From assembly GCF_051020765.1 (NCBI RefSeq), contig NC_134942.1, positions 868,001 to 932,000 on the forward strand: a stretch of 64,000 nucleotides of DNA. Direction: 5' to 3'. Positions 1 through 11,200 of this stretch are shown in pieces; position 1 is the first letter of the stretch; every line of letters starts with the position of its first letter. Source of the stretch: Lasioglossum baleicum (lineage: Eukaryota; Arthropoda; Insecta; Hymenoptera; Halictidae). Made by a program: the position numbers and the translations under genes. The notes beneath the pieces were generated by a model that worked only from the letters and a program-made list of their open reading frames with translations, was not told the origin of the DNA and searched no databases.

Positions 1-91
1 CGTAATGGCGGCGGTGGGACTACTTAGTACTTCCAACGCCGCCAAGGGGGGCTGGCCGTTAAGGCGTCCCCGGGGTGGGCAGGTCGCGGGG

Positions 92-126
92 GGCGAGGTG
101 GAGCAATAATCCCCTCTCCGCCTCTA
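92..126 (+). other. Second 3' stem-loop GAGGTGGAG / CTCCGCCTC (representative)
   Basis: Nine pairs including one T-G, with a loop CAATAATCCCCT, lie about 20 bp before the AT-rich block in each unit. Units with CCCCTCCCCGCCTC lose one pair. It may be part of the same 3'-UTR fold as the stem-loop after the R1 stop. Confidence 0.4.
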
Positions 127-139
127 CAAAGATGCGACC

Positions 140-411
140 TGCCGGTCGACCCCCCCTCCTTTTATTTTATAATATTTCATTTTATTCTATATATATTTTA
201 TATTCTATATTATAAATTTTATCTTTATCTTTCATTCCCTTTATTTTGCCACCCCTTCTTATGTTTGTTGTGTTTTGTCCATTGTATTTATTTACTTATT
301 ATTATTTATTTTTTTATTGACTTTTATTTTATCTATTTTATCTATACACGTTTTCATTTATTGATTTTATCTTTTATTTTATCGTATTTTTAAGTTTTAT
401 GCGGGTCGACC
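140..411 (+). repeat. AT-rich block flanked by 12-bp direct repeats (representative; one per unit)
   Basis: TGCCGGTCGACC at 140-151 and TGCGGGTCGACC at 400-411 differ by one base and bracket about 248 bp of T-rich sequence (TTTATTTTATAATATTTC to GTATTTTTAAGTTTTA). The block gives ORFs such as MGRSRGARWSNN that are low-complexity artefacts. Both LTR copies enter this block and the adjoining satellite is missing up to the stem-loop. The repeats could be an old target-site duplication around an inserted block, or simply recombination-prone repeats; the sequence does not decide. Confidence 0.6.
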
Positions 412-412
412 A

Positions 413-435
413 GGGGGGCGGGACGGGTGGAGGGG
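413..435 (+). other. G-quadruplex-capable G-run (representative; one per unit)
   Basis: Four runs of three or more G (413-418, 420-422, 425-427, 432-435) have loops of 1, 2 and 4 nt, a canonical G4 pattern. In other units the last part is a single run of 7-9 G, still enough for two tracts. The last run overlaps the left arm of the stem-loop, so the two structures would compete. Tract length differs from unit to unit. Confidence 0.6.
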
Positions 436-470
436 ACAGACGCGAGCCGGAACTCGCCTCTGTCCCCTCC
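429..470 (+). other. 18-bp stem-loop, type A (representative; one per unit)
   Basis: The left arm GGAGGGGACAGACGCGAG (429-446) pairs with the right arm CTCGCCTCTGTCCCCTCC (453-470) with one C-C mismatch (441/458) and a CCGGAA loop. It sits between the G-run and the TATA-like spacer. The same form lies ahead of units 1, 9, 11, 14, 16, 19 and 37 and most of 42-60. The insertion junctions at 48705 and 54774 fall in its left arm. Confidence 0.8.
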
Positions 471-522
471 TTGTCGCGTGCGGAAAAAAATACAATGCAG
501 CGTGTACGACTATTTGCACATG

Positions 523-530
523 TATAAAAA
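523..530 (+). promoter_or_regulatory. TATA-like box TATAAAAA (representative; one per unit)
   Basis: TGTATAAAAATCGG is invariant in the units and lies about 50 nt after the stem-loop and 60 nt before the anchor ATG. It could be a weak start site for satellite transcripts. No initiator match is seen at the expected distance, so this rests on the box alone. Confidence 0.2.
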
Positions 531-663
531 TCGGATGGCGCGGTAACCAAAATTCTAAATTATACAGCACAAGTTGCAGCAATGCATGCGCATAAGTTAA
601 ATTACCTGCATACCGCCGTTTCCTCAAACTGTGTGTTCATAACTGGCACTGGGAGGATCGCAG

Positions 664-966
664 TGCCACCACTGCGAGGAGGCCCAGGACTCTGCGCGGC
701 ATACGCTGGAAGAATGTCCAGCGTGGTAGGCACCGCGCAGAGACCTAATGGGCGTTATCGGGATGGACCTTTCGTTGCCGGTCGTGGTCGACCACATGAT
801 CGGCAGCGGGAGGTCAAGAGCAGCGTTTGCCTCCTTCTGCGAGATTGTGATAACGCAGAAGGAGGCAGCGGAAAGGGAGAGGGAAGCCGACCCCCTCTCC
901 GCCAGGAGTCTAGCATCGGCGGGGCAACCCCGACGAGGCCGACGGCCCCCAGTAAGGGGCCGCTGA
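664..966 (+). pseudogene. R1-type non-LTR retrotransposon ORF2 C-terminal remnant (representative, unit 1)
   Basis: Reading from 664 gives CHHCEEAQDSARHTLEEC, a CX2CX8HX4C zinc-knuckle pattern. This is followed by PAW, a TAG stop (727-729), and then from an ATG at 748 by MGVIGMDLSLPVVVDHMIG and a charged tail (ITQKEAAERERE, GQPRRGRRPP) to TGA at 964-966. A CCHC knuckle near the protein end followed by a DLSLP...SF..ivi.QKEAAER-type tail is known from ORF2 proteins of R1-clade arthropod elements; there it is thought to help nucleic-acid binding during target-primed reverse transcription. No reverse transcriptase or endonuclease is present. The same remnant lies 82 to about 390 nt after every anchor listed for the array. 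Sequence upstream of the knuckle is out of frame and not recognised. The clade name is from pattern memory, not a search. Confidence 0.75.
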
Positions 967-3316
967 CGTAATGGCGGCGGTGGGACTACTTAGTACTTCC
1001 AACGCCGCCAAGGGGGTCTGGCCGTTAAGGCGTCCCCGGGGTGGGCAGGTCGCGGGGGGCGAGGTGGAGCAATAATCCCCTCTCCGCCTCTACAAAGATG
1101 CGACATGCCGGTCGACCCCCCTCCTTTTATTTTATAATATTTCATTTTATTCTATATATGTTTTGTATTCTATATTATAAATTTTTTCTTTATCTTTCAT
1201 TCCCCTTTATTTTGCCACCCCTTCTTATGTTCGTTGTGTTTTGTCCATTGTATTTATTTCCTTATTATTATTTATTTATTGACTTTTATTTTATCTATTT
1301 TATCTATACACGTTTTTATTTATTGATTTTATCTTTTATTTTATCGTATTTTTAAGTTTTATGATGGTCGACCAGGGGGGTGGGACGGGGGGAGGGTACA
1401 GACGCGAGCCGGAACTCGCCTCTGTCTCCTCCTTGTCGCGTGCGGAAAAAAATACAATGCAGCGTTTACGAGTATTTGCACATGTATAAAAATCGGATGG
1501 CGCGGTAACAAAAATTCTAAATTATACAGCACAAGTTGCAGCAATGCATGCGCATAAGTTAAATTACCTGCATACCGCCGTTTCCTCAAACTGTGTGTTC
1601 ATAACTGGCACTGGGAGGATCGCAGTGCCACAACTGCGAGGAGGCCCAGGACTCTGCGCGGCATACGCTGGAAGAATGTCCAGCGTGGTAGGCACCGCGC
1701 AGAGACCTAATGGGCGTTATCGGGATGGACCTTTCGTTGCCGGTCGTGGTCGACCACATGATCGGCAGCGGGAGATCAAGAGCAGCGTTTGCCTCCTTCT
1801 GCGAGATTGTGATAACGCAGAAGGAGGCAGCGGAAAGGGAGAAGGAAGCCGACCCCCTCTCCGCCAGGAGTCTAGCATCGGCGGGGCAACCCCGACGAGG
1901 CCGACGGCCCCCAGTAAGGGGCCGCAGACGTAATGGCGGCGGTGGGACTACTTAGTACTTCCAACGCCGCCAAGGGGGGCTGGCCGTTAAGGCGTCCCCG
2001 GGGTGGGCAGGTCGCGGGGGGCGAGGTGGAGCAATAATCCCCTCTCCGCCTCTACAAAGATGCGACCTGCCGGTCGACCCCCCCTCCTTTTATTTTATAA
2101 TATTTCATTTTATTCTATATATATTTTATATTCTATATTATAAATTTTATCTTTATCTTTCATTCCCTTTATTTTGCCACCCCTTCTTATGTTTGTTGTG
2201 TTTTGTCCATTGTATTTATTTACTTATTATTATTTATTTTTTTATTGACTTTTATTTTATCTATTTTATCTATACACGTTTTCATTTATTGATTTTATCT
2301 TTTATTTTATCGTATTTTTAAGTTTTATGCGGGTCGACCAGGGGGGTGGGACGGGGGGAGCCGACGCGAGCCGGAACTCGCCTGTGCCCCCCCCTTGTCG
2401 CGTGCGGAAAAAAATACAATGCAGCGTGTACGAGTATTTGCACATGTATAAAAATCGGATGGCGCGGTAACAAAAATTTTAAATTATACAGCACAAGTTG
2501 CAGCAATGCATGCGCATAAGTTAAATTACCTGCATACCGCCGTTTCCTCAAACTGTGTGTTCATAACTGGCACTGGGAGGATCGCAGTGCCACCACTGCG
2601 AGGAGGCCCAGGACTCTGCGCGGCATACGCTGGAAGAATGTCCAGCGTGGTAGGCACCGCGCAGAGACCTAATGGGCGTTATCGGGATGGACCTTTCGTT
2701 GCCGGTCGTGGTCGACCACATGATCGGCAGCGGGAGATCAAGAGCAGCGTTTGCCTCCTTCTGCGAGATTGTGATAACGCAGAAGGAGGCAGCGGAAAGG
2801 GAGAAGGAAGCCGACCCCCTCTCCGCCAGGAGTCTAGCATCGGCGGGGCAACCCCGACGAGGCCGACGGCCCCCAGTAAGGGGCCGCAGACGTAATGGCG
2901 GCGGTGGGACTACTTAGTACTTCCAACGCCGCCAAGGGGGGCTGGCCGTTAAGGCGTCCCCGGGGTGGGCAGGTCGCGGGGGGCGAGGTGGAGCAATAAT
3001 CCCCTCTCCGCCTCTACAAAGATGCGACCTGCCGGTCGACCCCCCCTCCTTTTATTTTATAATATTTCATTTTATTCTATATATATTTTATATTCTATAT
3101 TATAAATTTTATCTTTATCTTTCATTCCCTTTATTTTGCCATCCCTTCTTATGTTTGTTGTGTTTTGTCCATTGTATTTATTTACTTATAATTATTTATT
3201 TATTTATTGACTTTTATTTTATCTATTTTATCTATACACATTTTCATTTATTGATTTTATCTTTTATTTTATCGTATTTTTAAGTTTTATGCGGGTCGAC
3301 CAGGGGGGTGGGACGG

Positions 3317-3358
3317 GGGGGGGACCGACGCGAGCCGGAACTCGCCTGTGTCCCCCCC
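3317..3358 (+). other. Stem-loop, type B (representative)
   Basis: The left arm GGGGGGGACCGACGCGAG pairs with the right arm CTCGCCTGTGTCCCCCCC with the same CCGGAA loop. The outer nine pairs and inner five pairs hold. Three mismatches lie between them. Compared with type A, an outer A-T pair is changed on both sides to G-C. This form is common in units 4, 7-8, 10, 12, 15, 17-18, 20-27, 30-32 and 54. Confidence 0.7.
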
Positions 3359-6355
3359 TTGTCGCGTGCGGAAAAAAATGCAATGCAGCGTGTACGAGTA
3401 TTTGCACATGTATAAAAATCGGATGGCGCGGTAACAAAAATTCTAAATTATACAGCACAAGTTGCAGCAATGCATGCGCATAAGTTAAATTACCTGCATA
3501 CCGCCGTTTCCTCAAACTGTGTGTTCATAACTGGCACTGGGAGGATCGCAGTGCCACCACTGCGAGGAGGCCCAGGACTCTGCGCGGCATACGCTGGAAG
3601 AATGTCCAGCGTGGTAGGCACCGCGCAGAGACCTAATGGGCGTTATCGGGATGGACCTTTCGTTGCCGGTCGTGGTCGACCACATGATCGGCAGCGGGAG
3701 GTCAAGAGCAGCGTTTGCCTCCTTCTGCGAGATTGTGATAACGCAGAAGGAGGCAGCGGAAAGGGAGAGGGAAGCCGACCCCCTCTCCGCCAGGAGTCTA
3801 GCATCGGCGGGGCAACCCCGACGAGGCCGACGGCCCCCAGTAAGGGGCCGCTGACGTAATGGCGGCGGTGGGACTACTTAGTACTTCCAACGCCGCCAAG
3901 GGGGTCTGGCCGTTAAGGCGTCCCCGGGGTGGGCAGGTCGCGGGGGGCGAGGTGGAGCAATAATCCCCTCTCCGCCTCTACAAAGATGCGACATGCCGGT
4001 CGACCCCCCTCCTTTTATTTTATAATATTTCATTTTATTCTATATATGTTTTGTATTCTATATTATAAATTTTTTCTTTATCTTTCATTCCCCTTTATTT
4101 TGCCACCCCTTCTTATGTTCGTTGTGTTTTGTCCATTGTATTTATTTCCTTATTATTATTTATTTATTGACTTTTATTTTATCTATTTTATCTATACACG
4201 TTTTTATTTATTGATTTTATCTTTTATTTTATCGTATTTTTAAGTTTTATGATGGTCGACCAGGGGGGTGGGACGGGGGGAGGGTACAGACGCGAGCCGG
4301 AACTCGCCTCTGTCTCCTCCTTGTCGCGTGCGGAAAAAAATACAATGCAGCGTTTACGAGTATTTGCACATGTATAAAAATCGGATGGCGCGGTAACAAA
4401 AATTCTAAATTATACAGCACAAGTTGCAGCAATGCATGCGCATAAGTTAAATTACCTGCATACCGCCGTTTCCTCAAACTGTGTGTTCATAACTGGCACT
4501 GGGAGGATCGCAGTGCCACAACTGCGAGGAGGCCCAGGACTCTGCGCGGCATACGCTGGAAGAATGTCCAGCGTGGTAGGCACCGCGCAGAGACCTAATG
4601 GGCGTTATCGGGATGGACCTTTCGTTGCCGGTCGTGGTCGACCACATGATCGGCAGCGGGAGATCAAGAGCAGCGTTTGCCTCCTTCTGCGAGATTGTGA
4701 TAACGCAGAAGGAGGCAGCGGAAAGGGAGAAGGAAGCCGACCCCCTCTCCGCCAGGAGTCTAGCATCGGCGGGGCAACCCCGACGAGGCCGACGGCCCCC
4801 AGTAAGGGGCCGCAGACGTAATGGCGGCGGTGGGACTACTTAGTACTTCCAACGCCGCCAAGGGGGGCTGGCCGTTAAGGCGTCCCCGGGGTGGGCAGGT
4901 CGCGGGGGGCGAGGTGGAGCAATAATCCCCTCTCCGCCTCTACAAAGATGCGACCTGCCGGTCGACCCCCCCTCCTTTTATTTTATAATATTTCATTTTA
5001 TTCTATATATATTTTATATTCTATATTATAAATTTTATCTTTATCTTTCATTCCCTTTATTTTGCCACCCCTTCTTATGTTTGTTGTGTTTTGTCCATTG
5101 TATTTATTTACTTATTATTATTTATTTTTTTATTGACTTTTATTTTATCTATTTTATCTATACACGTTTTCATTTATTGATTTTATCTTTTATTTTATCG
5201 TATTTTTAAGTTTTATGCGGGTCGACCAGGGGGGTGGGACGGGGGGGGCCGACGCGAGCCGGAACTCGCCTGTGCCCCCCCCTTGTCGCGTGCGGAAAAA
5301 AATACAATGCAGCGTGTACGAGTATTTGCACATGTATAAAAATCGGATGGCGCGGTAACAAAAATTTTAAATTATACAGCACAAGTTGCAGCAATGCATG
5401 CGCATAAGTTAAATTACCTGCATACCGCCGTTTCCTCAAACTGTGTGTTCATAACTGGCACTGGGAGGATCGCAGTGCCACCACTGCGAGGAGGCCCAGG
5501 ACTCTGCGCGGCATACGCTGGAAGAATGTCCAGCGTGGTAGGCACCGCGCAGAGACCTAATGGGCGTTATCGGGATGGACCTTTCGTTGCCGGTCGTGGT
5601 CGACCACATGATCGGCAGCGGGAGATCAAGAGCAGCGTTTGCCTCCTTCTGCGAGATTGTGATAACGCAGAAGGAGGCAGCGGAAAGGGAGAAGGAAGCC
5701 GACCCCCTCTCCGCCAGGAGTCTAGCATCGGCGGGGCAACCCCGACGAGGCCGACGGCCCCCAGTAAGGGGCCGCAGACGTAATGGCGGCGGTGGGACTA
5801 CTTAGTACTTCCAACGCCGCCAAGGGGGGCTGGCCGTTAAGGCGTCCCCGGGGTGGGCAGGTCGCGGGGGGCGAGGTGGAGCAATAATCCCCTCTCCGCC
5901 TCTACAAAGATGCGACCTGCCGGTCGACCCCCCCTCCTTTTATTTTATAATATTTCATTTTATTCTATATATATTTTATATTCTATATTATAAATTTTAT
6001 CTTTATCTTTCATTCCCTTTATTTTGCCACCCCTTCTTATGTTTGTTGTGTTTTGTCCATTGTATTTATTTACTTATTATTATTTATTTTTTTATTGACT
6101 TTTATTTTATCTATTTTATCTATACACGTTTTCATTTATTGATTTTATCTTTTATTTTATCGTATTTTTAAGTTTTATGCGGGTCGACCAGGGGGGTGGG
6201 ACGGGGGGGGCCGACGCGAGCCGGAACTCGCCTGTGTCCCCCCCTTGTCGCGTGCGGAAAAAAATACAATGCAGCGTGTACGAGTATTTGCACATGTATA
6301 AAAATCGGATGGCGCGGTAACAAAAATTCTAAATTATACAGCACAAGTTGCAGCA

Positions 6356-8283
6356 ATGCATGCGCATAAGTTAAATTACCTGCATACCGCCGTTTCCTCA
6401 AACTGTGTGTTCATAACTGGCACTGGGAGGATCGCAGTGCCACCACTGCGAGGAGGCCCAGGACTCTGCGCGGCATACGCTGGAAGAATGTCCAGCGTGG
6501 TAGGCACCGCGCAGAGACCTAATGGGCGTTATCGGGATGGACCTTTCGTTGCCGGTCGTGGTCGACCACATGATCGGCAGCGGGAGATCAAGAGCAGCGT
6601 TTGCCTCCTTCTGCGAGATTGTGATAACGCAGAAGGAGGCAGCGGAAAGGGAGAAGGAAGCCGACCCCCTCTCCGCCAGGAGTCTAGCATCGGCGGGGCA
6701 ACCCCGACGAGGCCGACGGCCCCCAGTAAGGGGCCGCAGACGTAATGGCGGCGGTGGGACTACTTAGTACTTCCAACGCCGCCAAGGGGGGCTGGCCGTT
6801 AAGGCGTCCCCGGGGTGGGCAGGTCGCGGGGGGCGAGGTGGAGCAATAATCCCCTCTCCGCCTCTACAAAGATGCGACCTGCCGGTCGACCCCCCCTCCT
6901 TTTATTTTATAATATTTCATTTTATTCTATATATATTTTATATTCTATATTATAAATTTTATCTTTATCTTTCATTCCCTTTATTTTGCCACCCCTTCTT
7001 ATGTTTGTTGTGTTTTGTCCATTGTATTTATTTACTTATTATTATTTATTTTTTTATTGACTTTTATTTTATCTATTTTATCTATACACGTTTTCATTTA
7101 TTGATTTTATCTTTTATTTTATCGTATTTTTAAGTTTTATGCGGGTCGACCAGGGGGGTGGGACGGGGGGGGCCGACGCGAGCCGGAACTCGCCTGTGTC
7201 CCCCCCTTGTCGCGTGCGGAAAAAAATACAATGCAGCGTGTACGAGTATTTGCACATGTATAAAAATCGGATGGCGCGGTAACAAAAATTCTAAATTATA
7301 CAGCACAAGTTGCAGCAATGCATGCGCATAAGTTAAATTACCTGCATACCGCCGTTTCCTCAAACTGTGTGTTCATAACTGGCACTGGGAGGATCGCAGT
7401 GCCACCACTGCGAGGAGGCCCAGGACTCTGCGCGGCATACGCTGGAAGAATGTCCAGCGTGGTAGGCACCGCGCAGAGACCTAATGGGCGTTATCGGGAT
7501 GGACCTTTCGTTGCCGGTCGTGGTCGACCACATGATCGGCAGCGGGAGATCAAGAGCAGCGTTTGCCTCCTTCTGCGAGATTGTGATAACGCAGAAGGAG
7601 GCAGCGGAAAGGGAGAAGGAAGCCGACCCCCTCTCCGCCAGGAGTCTAGCATCGGCGGGGCAACCCCGACGAGGCCGACGGCCCCCAGTAAGGGGCCGCA
7701 GACGTAATGGCGGCGGTGGGACTACTTAGTACTTCCAACGCCGCCAAGGGGGGCTGGCCGTTAAGGCGTCCCCGGGGTGGGCAGGTCGCGGGGGGCGAGG
7801 TGGAGCAATAATCCCCTCTCCGCCTCTACAAAGATGCGACCTGCCGGTCGACCCCCCCTCCTTTTATTTTATAATATTTCATTTTATTCTATATATATTT
7901 TATATTCTATATTATAAATTTTATCTTTATCTTTCATTCCCTTTATTTTGCCACCCCTTCTTATGTTTGTTGTGTTTTGTCCATTGTATTTATTTACTTA
8001 TTATTATTTATTTTTTTATTGACTTTTATTTTATCTATTTTATCTATACACGTTTTCATTTATTGATTTTATCTTTTATTTTATCGTATTTTTAAGTTTT
8101 ATGCGGGTCGACCAGGGGGGCGGGACGGGTGGAGGGGACAGACGCGAGCCGGAACTCGCCTCTGTCCCCTCCTTGTCGCGTGCGGAAAAAAATACAATGC
8201 AGCGTGTACGACTATTTGCACATGTATAAAAATCGGATGGCGCGGTAACCAAAATTCTAAATTATACAGCACAAGTTGCAGCA
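6356..8283 (+). repeat. Units 7 and 8, near-identical 962-bp neighbours
   Basis: Both carry GGGAGATCAAG and GAGAAGGAAGCC in the R1 tail (also seen in units 2, 3, 5, 6 and 12), a six- to seven-C run before the AT-rich block, and a TTATTTTTTTATTG tract. Single-unit duplication is the simplest reading. Confidence 0.75.
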
Positions 8284-11200
8284 ATGCATGCGCATAAGTT
8301 AAATTACCTGCATACCGCCGTTTCCTCAAACTGTGTGTTCATAACTGGCACTGGGAGGATCGCAGTGCCACCACTGCGAGGAGGCCCAGGACTCTGCGCG
8401 GCATACGCTGGAAGAATGTCCAGCGTGGTAGGCACCGCGCAGAGACCTAATGGGCGTTATCGGGATGGACCTTTCGTTGCCGGTCGTGGTCGACCACATG
8501 ATCGGCAGCGGGAGGTCAAGAGCAGCGTTTGCCTCCTCCTGCGAGATTGTGATAACGCAGAAGGAGGCAGCGGAAAGGGAGAGGGAAGCCGACCCCCTCT
8601 CCGCCAGGAGTCTAGCATCGGCGGGGCAACCCCGACGAGGCCGACGGCCCCCAGTAAGGGGCCGCAGACGTAATGGCGGCGGTGGGACTACTTAGTACTT
8701 CCAACGCCGCCAAGGGGGGCTGGCCGTTAAGGCGTCCCCGGGGTGGGCAGGTCGCGGGGGGCGAGGTGGAGCAATAATCCCCTCTCCGCCTCTACAAAGA
8801 TGCGACCTGCCGGTCGACCCCCCTCCTTTTATTTTATAATATTTCATTTTATTCTATATATATTTTATATTCTATATTATAAATTTTATCTTTATCTTTC
8901 ATTCCCTTTATTTTGCCACCCCTTCTTATGTTCGTTGTGTTTTGTCCATTGTATTTATTTCCTTATTATTATTTATTTATTGACTTTTATTTTATCTATT
9001 TTATCTATACACGTTTTCATTTATTGATTTTATCTTTTATTTTATCGTATTTTTAAGTTTTATGCGGGTCGACCCGGGGGGGTGGGACGGGGAGGGGACC
9101 GACGCGAGCCGGAACTCGCCTGTGTCCCCCCCTTGTCGCGTGCGGAAAAAAATACAATGCAGCGTGTACGAGTATTTGCACATGTATAAAAATCGGATGG
9201 CGCGGTAACAAAAATTCTAAATTATACAGCACAAGTTGCAGCAATGCATGCGCATAAGTTAAATTACCTGCATACCGCCGTTTCCTCAAACTGTGTGTTC
9301 ATGACTGGCACTGGGAGGATCGCAGTGCCACCACTGCGAGGAGGCCCAGGACTCTGCGCGGCATACGCTGGAAGAATGTCCAGCGTGGTAGGCACCGCGC
9401 AGAGACCTAATGGGCGTTATCGGGATGGACCTTTCGTTGCCGGTCGTGGTCGACCACATGATCGGCAGCGGGAGGTCAAGAGCAGCGTTTGCCTCCTTCT
9501 GCGAGATTGTGATAACGCAGAAGGAGGCAGCGGAAAGGGAGAGGGAAGCCGACCCCCTCTCCGCCAGGAGTCTAGCATCGGCGGGGCAACCCCGACGAGG
9601 CCGACGGCCCCCAGTAAGGGGCCGCTGACGTAATGGCGGCGGTGGGACTACTTAGTACTTCCAACGCCGCCAAGGGGGTCTGGCCGTTAAGGCGTCCCCG
9701 GGGTGGGCAGGTCGCGGGGGGCGAGGTGGAGCAATAATCCCCTCTCCGCCTCTACAAAGATGCGACCTGCCGGTCGACCCCCTCCTTTTATTTTATAAAA
9801 TTTCATTTTATTCTATATATATTTTATATTCTATATTATAAATTTTATCTTTATCTTTCATTCCCCTTTATTTTGCCACCCCTTCTTATGTTTGTTGGGT
9901 TTTGTCCATTGTATTTATTTACTTATTATTATTTATTTATTTATTGGCTTTTATTTTATCTATTTTATCTATACACGTTTTCATTTATTGATTTTATCTT
10001 TTATTTTATCGTATTTTTAAGTTTTATGCGGGTCGACCAGGGGGGCGGGACGGGTGGAGGGGACAGACGCGAGCCGGAACTCGCCTCTGTCCCCTCCTTG
10101 TCGCGTGCGGAAAAAAATACAATGCAGCGTGTACGACTATTTGCACATGTATAAAAATCGGATGGCGCGGTAACAAAAATTCTAAATTATACAGCACAAG
10201 TTGCAGCAATGCATGCGCATAAGTTAAATTACCTGCATACCGCCGTTTCCTCAAACTGTGTGTTCATGACTGGCACTGGGAGGATCGCAGTGCCACCACT
10301 GCGAGGAGGCCCAGGACTCTGCGCGGCATACGCTGGAAGAATGTCCAGCGTGGTAGGCACCGCGCAGAGACCTAATGGGCGTTATCGGGATGGACCTTTC
10401 GTTGCCGGTCGTGGTCGACCACATGATCGGCAGCGGGAGGTCAAGAGCAGCGTTTGCCTCCTTCTGCGAGATTGTGATAACGCAGAAGGAGGCAGCGGAA
10501 AGGGAGAGGGAAGCCGACCCCCTCTCCGCCAGGAGTCTAGCATCGGCGGGGCAACCCCGACGAGGCCGACGGCCCCCAGTAAGGGGCCGCAGACGTAATG
10601 GCGGCGGTGGGACTACTTAGTACTTCCAACGCCGCCAAGGGGGGCTGGCCGTTAAGGCGTCCCCGTGGTGGGCAGGTCGCGGGGGGCGAGGTGGAGCAAT
10701 AATCCCCTCTCCGCCTCTACAAAGATGCGACCTGCCGGTCGACCCCCCCTCCTTTTATTTTATAATATTTCATTTTATTCTATATATATTTTATATTCTA
10801 TATTATAAATTTTATCTTTATCTTTCATTCCCTTTATTTTGCCACCCCTTCTTATGTTTGTTGTGTTTTGTCCATTGTATTTATTTACTTATTATTATTT
10901 ATTTTTTTATTGACTTTTATTTTATCTATTTTATCTATACACGTTTTCATTTATTGATTTTATCTTTTATTTTATCGTATTTTTAAGTTTTATGCGGGTC
11001 GACCAGGGGGGTGGGACGGGGGGGGCCGACGCGAGCCGGAACTCGCCTGTGTCCCCCCCTTGTCGCGTGCGGAAAAAAATACAATGCAGCGTGTACGAGT
11101 ATTTGCACATGTATAAAAATCGGATGGCGCGGTAACAAAAATTCTAAATTATACAGCACAAGTTGCAGCAATGCATGCGCATAAGTTAAATTACCTGCAT

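Larger units (their letters stand above)
1..581 (+). repeat. Partial unit before unit 1
   Basis: Starts at the end of the R1-type tail (CGTAATGGCGG) and holds the complete GC-rich 3' part, AT-rich block, G-run, stem-loop and TATA-like spacer. Its stem-loop has the perfect outer stem (type A: GGAGGGG paired with CCCCTCC), and the spacer has the CGGTAACCAAAATT and GTACGACTATTT variants. Confidence 0.9.
582..6355 (+). repeat. Two copies of a three-unit higher-order repeat (2,888 bp)
   Basis: Units 1-3 and 4-6 match one to one at an offset of 2,888 bp. Units 1 and 4 share the TGA stop (GCCGCTGACG), GGGGGTCTGG and GCGACATGCCGG. Units 2 and 5 share ATGATGGTCGACC, AGGGTACAGACG and CCACAACTGCG. Units 3 and 6 share AAAAATTTTAAATT. 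The exception is the stem-loop ahead of units 1 and 4 (type A versus type B), which marks the edge of the duplication or a later conversion. Confidence 0.85.

Noticed and set aside
397..627. Minus-strand ORFs of 75-83 codons (MRKRRYAGNLTYAHALL) in every unit
   Set aside because: Antisense to the stem-loop and spacer, with ends that vary with the G-run length. No sign of a coding gene.
582..971. 129-codon ORF starting MHAHKLNYLHTAV at almost every anchor
   Set aside because: It overlaps the R1 tail in a different frame, has no recognisable domain, and its conservation follows from array homogenisation. It is a frame shadow.
1041..1355. ORFs of 94-172 codons (MGRSRGARWSNNPLS then FHFILYIFYILYYK)
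   Set aside because: They run through the T-rich block and give Phe/Tyr/Ile/Leu low-complexity peptides that look like membrane segments only because of base composition.
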